NCBI RefSeq assembly: GCF_000485595.1
Contig: NW_014581136.1
Location: 1 to 22,157 of the forward strand
Direction of reading: 5' to 3'
Source of the DNA: Priapulus caudatus
Taxonomy: Eukaryota; Priapulida; Priapulimorpha; Priapulimorphida; Priapulidae
Length of the DNA: 22,157 bases
Part shown: positions 18,178 through 22,157 of the stretch, piece after piece
Layout of the letters: each line of letters starts with the position of its first letter
Position numbering within the stretch: position 1 is the stretch's first letter
Made by a program: the position numbers and the translations under genes
Notes under the pieces: generated by a model
Told to the model about the DNA's origin: nothing
Seen by the model: only the letters and a program-made list of their open reading frames with translations
The model's database searches: none

Positions 18178-18800
18178 TTAGCTCACCTATGACATTGTTC
18201 AAGATGAGCTATGCCATGGCGTCGACGTCCGTCCGTCCTTCTGCCGTTCAAACATTGGTGACGCCCGTACGATCACTGACAACCATTTGACCCACATATT
18301 TCAAAATGCATACAGTTGTTACTCTATGGCGAGTTCCTATTGTGAGCACTGCCAGTTGACCTCTTTCGAGCCATGCCCACTTTTGCAGTTAAATGGAAAA
18401 TGGCCAGAAGTCAGTCAGCTCAACGGAGTTTGCTAATGTTTTGGTATGTGAGATGATAAGGACTGGCCCAAACATCATCCACAGGTGTTGCGAATTTCTA
18501 AAGAATTATGGCCAAATGTGTGAGGGAGTTGTGCGAGAGTGCACGTATGCATTGTCAGGTGGTTGGCCGTGACGGCGTGCGAGAGCGGAGGTGAAGTGCG
18601 AAGAACGCGTTTCGCCCACTGTTCAAATGTGCATACAGTGTTACTTCCTATGGGAGGATTTGACTGGTCGCTATGTTGGAGGTACGAGACGGGAGGTCTA
18701 GCCTACTTTCGAGCATGGCGTTCATGCGTGGGTGTGCCAGAGATTGGAGAATGGCCAGTCGCTAGATTAATTCGAAGTTGTTGGAGGAGTTTGACCTGAC
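18178..18800. repeat. Dispersed repeat with a small terminal hairpin and an internal duplication
   Basis: The stretch begins ttagctcacc, with agctca (18180-18185) pairing with tgagct (18205-18210). It is followed by gtcgacgtccgtccgtcc, a combination I recall from dispersed repeats of several marine invertebrates. Inside, a segment with cccaca..ttcaaa-tgcatacagt-gttact (about 18290-18335) recurs at about 18615-18650. Both copies are followed by ttcgagc(c)atg and by aatggccag(aa)gtc-like words, so a unit of about 320 bp is duplicated and diverged. The open frame at 18539-18799 lies within the second copy and is not treated as a gene. Confidence 0.55.
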
Positions 18801-19299
18801 GCTACCTAGCTGAATGCATACCTACGCGTAATATTGTGTTTATATCGTGGTGCGTGTGGACAGTAGATATTGACGTGGAAGTATGTTTTGATGTGGCGTA
18901 TGTGTAGTTTACAGCGAGTAATCGCAAACCGAGAATGGCGCAATCATTTTAGGGCATTAGCGCCATCTGCTCACCGCAGATTTCAGGACTTTCAGATCCT
19001 GAAGACATTTGATGTTGGTGCGCAGTATAACGCGTAGAGGCGCCTGAAGCGACAAAAATAGTGAAATTTTCTGATTGTGGTAGTAACCGACGAGAGGATA
19101 AGGACATTGAGGTCAGGCAGTTTGTCGTCATGACTAAACAGCGTTAGCGAAGATGTTCGATATCATCTCCCTGTTCTATCAACACCGCAGTGAGCTATAG
19201 TGGTTCATTGACGACTCTGTCAGTTGGTATTATGGAATGAATAAGACTGCGCCGAAAACAGTTTTGATATGTGTAAAGAAAGAGAGAAATGGATTGGAG
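18801..19299. other. Spacer with no recognised gene
   Basis: Mixed composition. Short frames on both strands have no family resemblance, and no repeats were identified. Confidence 0.4.
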
Positions 19300-19505
19300 G
19301 TCGCCATGTGAGGGGGTAGTGCTGAAGAGTCCGAGAGCTGGACGGGGGTCCGGGTATGTAGAGTGTGGAGGAGTGGGGGGTGAGTGAGTGAGATTGGTGA
19401 GTTCTGCGCGAGTAAGGTAGTGATCTTGGTGGTAGGTGAGAGAGTGTAGGTGATTGAGGTGTGGTGAGCGTAGGTGAGGGGTGTGCGAGTGGTGAGGTAG
19501 CGTTG
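19300..19505 (+). repeat. G-rich GT/GA low-complexity tract
   Basis: Degenerate gtgag/gtgtag repeats with almost no C, about 200 bases. It is the only long purine/GT-biased tract on this strand in the right half of the window. Confidence 0.8.
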
Positions 19506-19572
19506 CGATTTATTTATATTTAGAGTTACAGGTGGTCTGCTGACGAGGATGGATCATGGGGGTATGAGTGGC

Positions 19573-19602
19573 AATATATATTATAATATATATATATATA
19601 TT
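19573..19602. repeat. AT microsatellite
   Basis: An imperfect (AT)n run. Confidence 0.9.
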
Positions 19603-21066
19603 TAGATTGATGAGTTTATCTTTTTGCTGTCGTTCGACAGGGTAATTTTTTCGATATGATCAATATGTTGTTAAATCTATATGCCAAAACTCAGTCTTCA
19701 AAATGCTCTACCTCGGATCACATTTCTGGATTAATGAGAATATTTCGTCATGTTTTTAAGCATTTTGTTGCGAGAATCAGCTGCTTTAAAAGTATAGACT
19801 AAAAGTAAAAAATATCATTTAAAAGCAAGTAAAATATCAAAGGTATGAATACTTCGAAATGGCTGCTGTTGTTTTAGCACGCAATGCATGTTGGAATTGC
19901 TCAAAGCACATTCTGGAATAGCGCATGATAATGACGGCACCAGTTGAGGCACAGCCAGACAAGCATAATATTCATAGTAACTTGGCGTATTTTCTACACA
20001 ATGTATATTTAGGAGACTACATGAAATCATACAATCTTTCAAATTGTTTTTGTCTCAATATTGTTTACCCCCTTAGGTATTTCGTTTCTCTATTACGACT
20101 CTATGCTAAGAATTAAGTGAGTAGGTCTATATGTGTCAGGATTTGCTCTACAACTTGTCCCTGGACGTTTTCCCTGAGCAACGCGAGTACCTATGCCTCC
20201 TTTTATAACACAACCAATAAGGTGGTGCGAGCAAGCTGTGAAGACTGAACTACGCTATATCCCCATCATTATAGCCATCGCTAAATCAGACATAAGATGG
20301 GCTTTAAAAACACATGCGTACTCCATGACCTTAATTACTTACGCAGTTGTAAAATATATGGTTTGGTAGGGTCACCAGTATTATTTTAATAATATACATG
20401 GAATGAGATACATTAAAAATGGTTGTAGGGTGCTGTGAGGAGCTCTGAGTTCAAGCAGTCAGAGATGCGGGATTGCTTGGTGTGCGGGAAGAAGACATTA
20501 TGTATATACAGTGATTTGTGTGTAGTGTTTGTTTACAAGGCTGGTTAGTCATGCTTTGGTAGAATAAAACAGTCAACATCCCTACACAGTACGGATGTCA
20601 CTTAAGCCACCAGCCCACGCGAGACTATGAGATAGTTTTACAGCAATGTTTGTGGGCGAGTGTGCACAGTTGCTTTTGTAATTATTCAGGGGAAGCGTCC
20701 ACCTTGTATCCTGGTATCAGGAGATCAGACCGGTTACCCGGGTGTCAGGATATCTGACCGTTCATCATAACAGCAGGTATATCATCACACCATTGACGTT
20801 TGTAACATCAGTCTATACGAGAACACCACACGGACGTTCAGTGACCTCATGCGTAAACGGATGTTTCTGATATTAATTCAGTATATTTAGTTTTCGAATA
20901 TCATGTGCTTGACCTTACAGTCGTTCAATGGCGTGTGATGTTTGGATGATAATAATAGAATTCGATATTCAGAATAAACAGTTATTTTGCAAACATAAAT
21001 GGGCGCGTTTTTGTTCTACATGCATTGTTCAATGCATTTATTTGTATTCTCTTTACTAATTTGTAG
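19603..21066. other. AT-rich region with no recognised gene
   Basis: Open frames are short (up to 75 codons) and unrecognised. A 22-base segment ggta/gtcagga.atc.gaccg is repeated at 20713 and 20741. The last bases before 21067 form a strong acceptor-like sequence (a T/C-rich stretch ending tttgtag, AG at 21065-21066), which could be the 3' end of an intron upstream of the zinc-finger exon. Confidence 0.4.
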
Positions 21067-21205
21067 GAGAGCCTATATAGGACGTGAATTCTACAAGTGA
21101 GACGAGGCTGTCTTCGAAGAAAAACGCGTGGTTGTAACTTGAATGCCAGACAGGGTAGACATCTGATGTGTGTGACCAGTGCGTGGCAGCTTTCCCTGAA
21201 GCACG
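21067..21205 (+). pseudogene. Decayed zinc-finger sequence upstream of the array
   Basis: One frame gives REFYK, a stop, then DEAVFEEK. A shifted frame gives [13 protein letters not shown] (21171-21209) ending in a stop. Both resemble C2H2 finger halves interrupted by stops and a frame change. This suggests that the array once extended further left, and that the ATG at 21206 may be only an apparent start. Confidence 0.5.
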
Positions 21206-22129
21206 ATGGAGTACGTGAGAATTAATACCGGGCAAAATCCATATGAGTGCAAGCTGTGTGATGCTGCATTCTCCTATCTGAGTAGTGTGAAGATACACAT
21301 GAGAACTTATACGGGAGAGAAACCGTATAAGTGTGATCTGTGTGATGCTACCTTCTCCTGCTTGGGTCATGTGAAAACACACATGAGAACACACACGGGA
21401 GAGAAACCATTTAAGTGCGATCTGTGTGGTGTTGCCTTCTCACTAACGGGTACTCTGAAGACACACATGAGAACTCACACGGGAGAGAAACCATATAAGT
21501 GCGATCTGTGTGGTGTTGCCTTCTCATTAACGGGTACTCTGAAGACACACATGAGAACTCACACGGTAGAGAAACCATATAAGTGTGAACTGTGTGATGC
21601 TGCCTTCTCACAATTGGGTAATGTGAAGACACACATGAGAACTCACACGGGAGAGAAACCATATAAGTGTGAACTGTGTGATGCTGCCTTCTCAGAATCG
21701 AGTGCTTTGAAAAGACACATGAGAACTCACACAGGAGAGAAACCATACAAGTGCGATCTGTGTGATGCTACATTCTCACGATTGAGTATTGTGAAGGTAC
21801 ACATTAGAAGTCACACAGCTGAAAAACCGTATAAATGCAAGCTGTGTGATGCTGCCTTTTCATGTCTGAGTAGTGTGAAGATACACATGAGAACTCATAC
21901 GGAAGAGAAACCGTATAAGTGCGATCTGTGTGATGCTACCTTCTCCCGCTTGGGTCATGTGAAAACACATTTGAGAACTCACACGGGAGAGAAACCATAT
22001 AAGTGCCAACTGTGTGATGCTGCCTTCTCGCAATCGTCTAATCTGAAGACACACATGAGAACCCACACGGGAGAGAAACCGTATAAGTGCGATCTGTGTG
22101 ATGCTACCTTCGCACATCATGTAATCTGA
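21206..22129 (+). CDS. C2H2 zinc-finger array protein, nine intact fingers (probably partial or pseudogenic)
   Basis: The frame has 307 residues of tandem fingers with a strict 28-residue (84-bp) period. The first Cys of each finger falls at residue 15, 43, 71 and so on to 295. Finger 1 has Cys15, Cys18 and His31, but its last His is Tyr35. Fingers 2-10 have the full Cys-Cys-His-His set with TGEKPYKC linkers (variants TVEKP, TAEKP, TEEKP). Finger 11 keeps only its two Cys before a one-base deletion near 22110 shifts the frame to a stop at 22127-22129. The following bases still resemble a finger end but have a second one-base loss (near 22151). Fingers of this kind bind DNA, so a nuclear transcription factor is the likely ancestral role. 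There is no KRAB, BTB, SCAN or other effector domain in the window. The decayed flanks on both sides argue for a pseudogene or degenerating array, although a functional short array cannot be excluded. Confidence 0.85.
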   Translation: MEYVRINTGQNPYECKLCDAAFSYLSSVKIHMRTYTGEKPYKCDLCDATFSCLGHVKTHMRTHTGEKPFKCDLCGVAFSLTGTLKTHMRTHTGEKPYKCDLCGVAFSLTGTLKTHMRTHTVEKPYKCELCDAAFSQLGNVKTHMRTHTGEKPYKCELCDAAFSESSALKRHMRTHTGEKPYKCDLCDATFSRLSIVKVHIRSHTAEKPYKCKLCDAAFSCLSSVKIHMRTHTEEKPYKCDLCDATFSRLGHVKTHLRTHTGEKPYKCQLCDAAFSQSSNLKTHMRTHTGEKPYKCDLCDATFAHHVI

Positions 22130-22157
22130 AGACACACATGATAACTCACACGGAGAG

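Noticed and set aside
21056-22135. Minus-strand frames across the zinc-finger array
   Set aside because: They repeat with the 84-bp period of the plus-strand fingers and are shadows.

Overview
The window looks like repeat-rich intergenic or intronic DNA from an invertebrate animal, probably a marine one. Four things support this. Most of it is AT-rich and non-coding. The recognisable protein signals are a split transporter exon with splice sites, a metazoan C2H2 zinc-finger array, and remains of LTR and non-LTR retrotransposons. CpG-containing words are not noticeably depleted. Several dispersed repeats have ends of a kind I recall from mollusc, annelid, amphioxus and cnidarian genomes. The exact taxon cannot be read from the sequence.

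Layout, left to right. Positions 1-6500 hold five long polypyrimidine (C/T) tracts, all on the + strand (about 336-992, 3012-3535, 5096-5190, 5304-5415, 6190-6485). Between them lie a tRNA-like SINE head (about 1178-1255), a nested AT palindrome (1553-1589), a probable non-autonomous hAT-like element (1966-2475), two diverged copies of a roughly 200-bp segment (about 2725-2935 and 3828-4035), a duplicated C/T-plus-tail module (5096-5460) and a TG-rich microsatellite (5622-5762). At 7340-7514 there is one well-formed exon of an SLC17 (sialin / vesicular glutamate transporter type) major-facilitator gene. Its neighbouring exons are not visible.

Positions 7845-9180 are a 5'-truncated, frameshifted non-LTR retrotransposon. 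At 9487-9610 a second, unrelated non-LTR reverse transcriptase fragment is interrupted by a foldback element (9611-10333) whose two roughly 240-bp arms are about 96% identical. From 10338 to about 12187 it is mostly AT-rich DNA without a recognisable gene. Positions 12354-15376 are the decayed pol of a Ty3/Gypsy element, followed by a polypurine tract and a 3' LTR starting at 15490. No 5' LTR, gag or intact protease is present. The 5' break abuts a repeat (12188-12352) that recurs at 17090-17245.

After the LTR come a short telomere-like tract (15931-15962), a tandem array with a unit of about 197 bp (16349-16990), a possible unrecognised coding segment (17626-17838), a dispersed repeat with an internal duplication (18178-18800), and a GT/GA-rich tract (about 19300-19505). 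The window ends in a C2H2 zinc-finger array (21206-22157) with nine intact fingers, flanked on both sides by decayed fingers.

The genes do not form a pathway or operon. Only the SLC17 exon and the zinc-finger array are candidates for functional host coding sequence. I found no convincing evidence of a new multi-gene system. The most interesting structures are the recent foldback element, the orphan transporter exon and the block-duplicated zinc-finger array.
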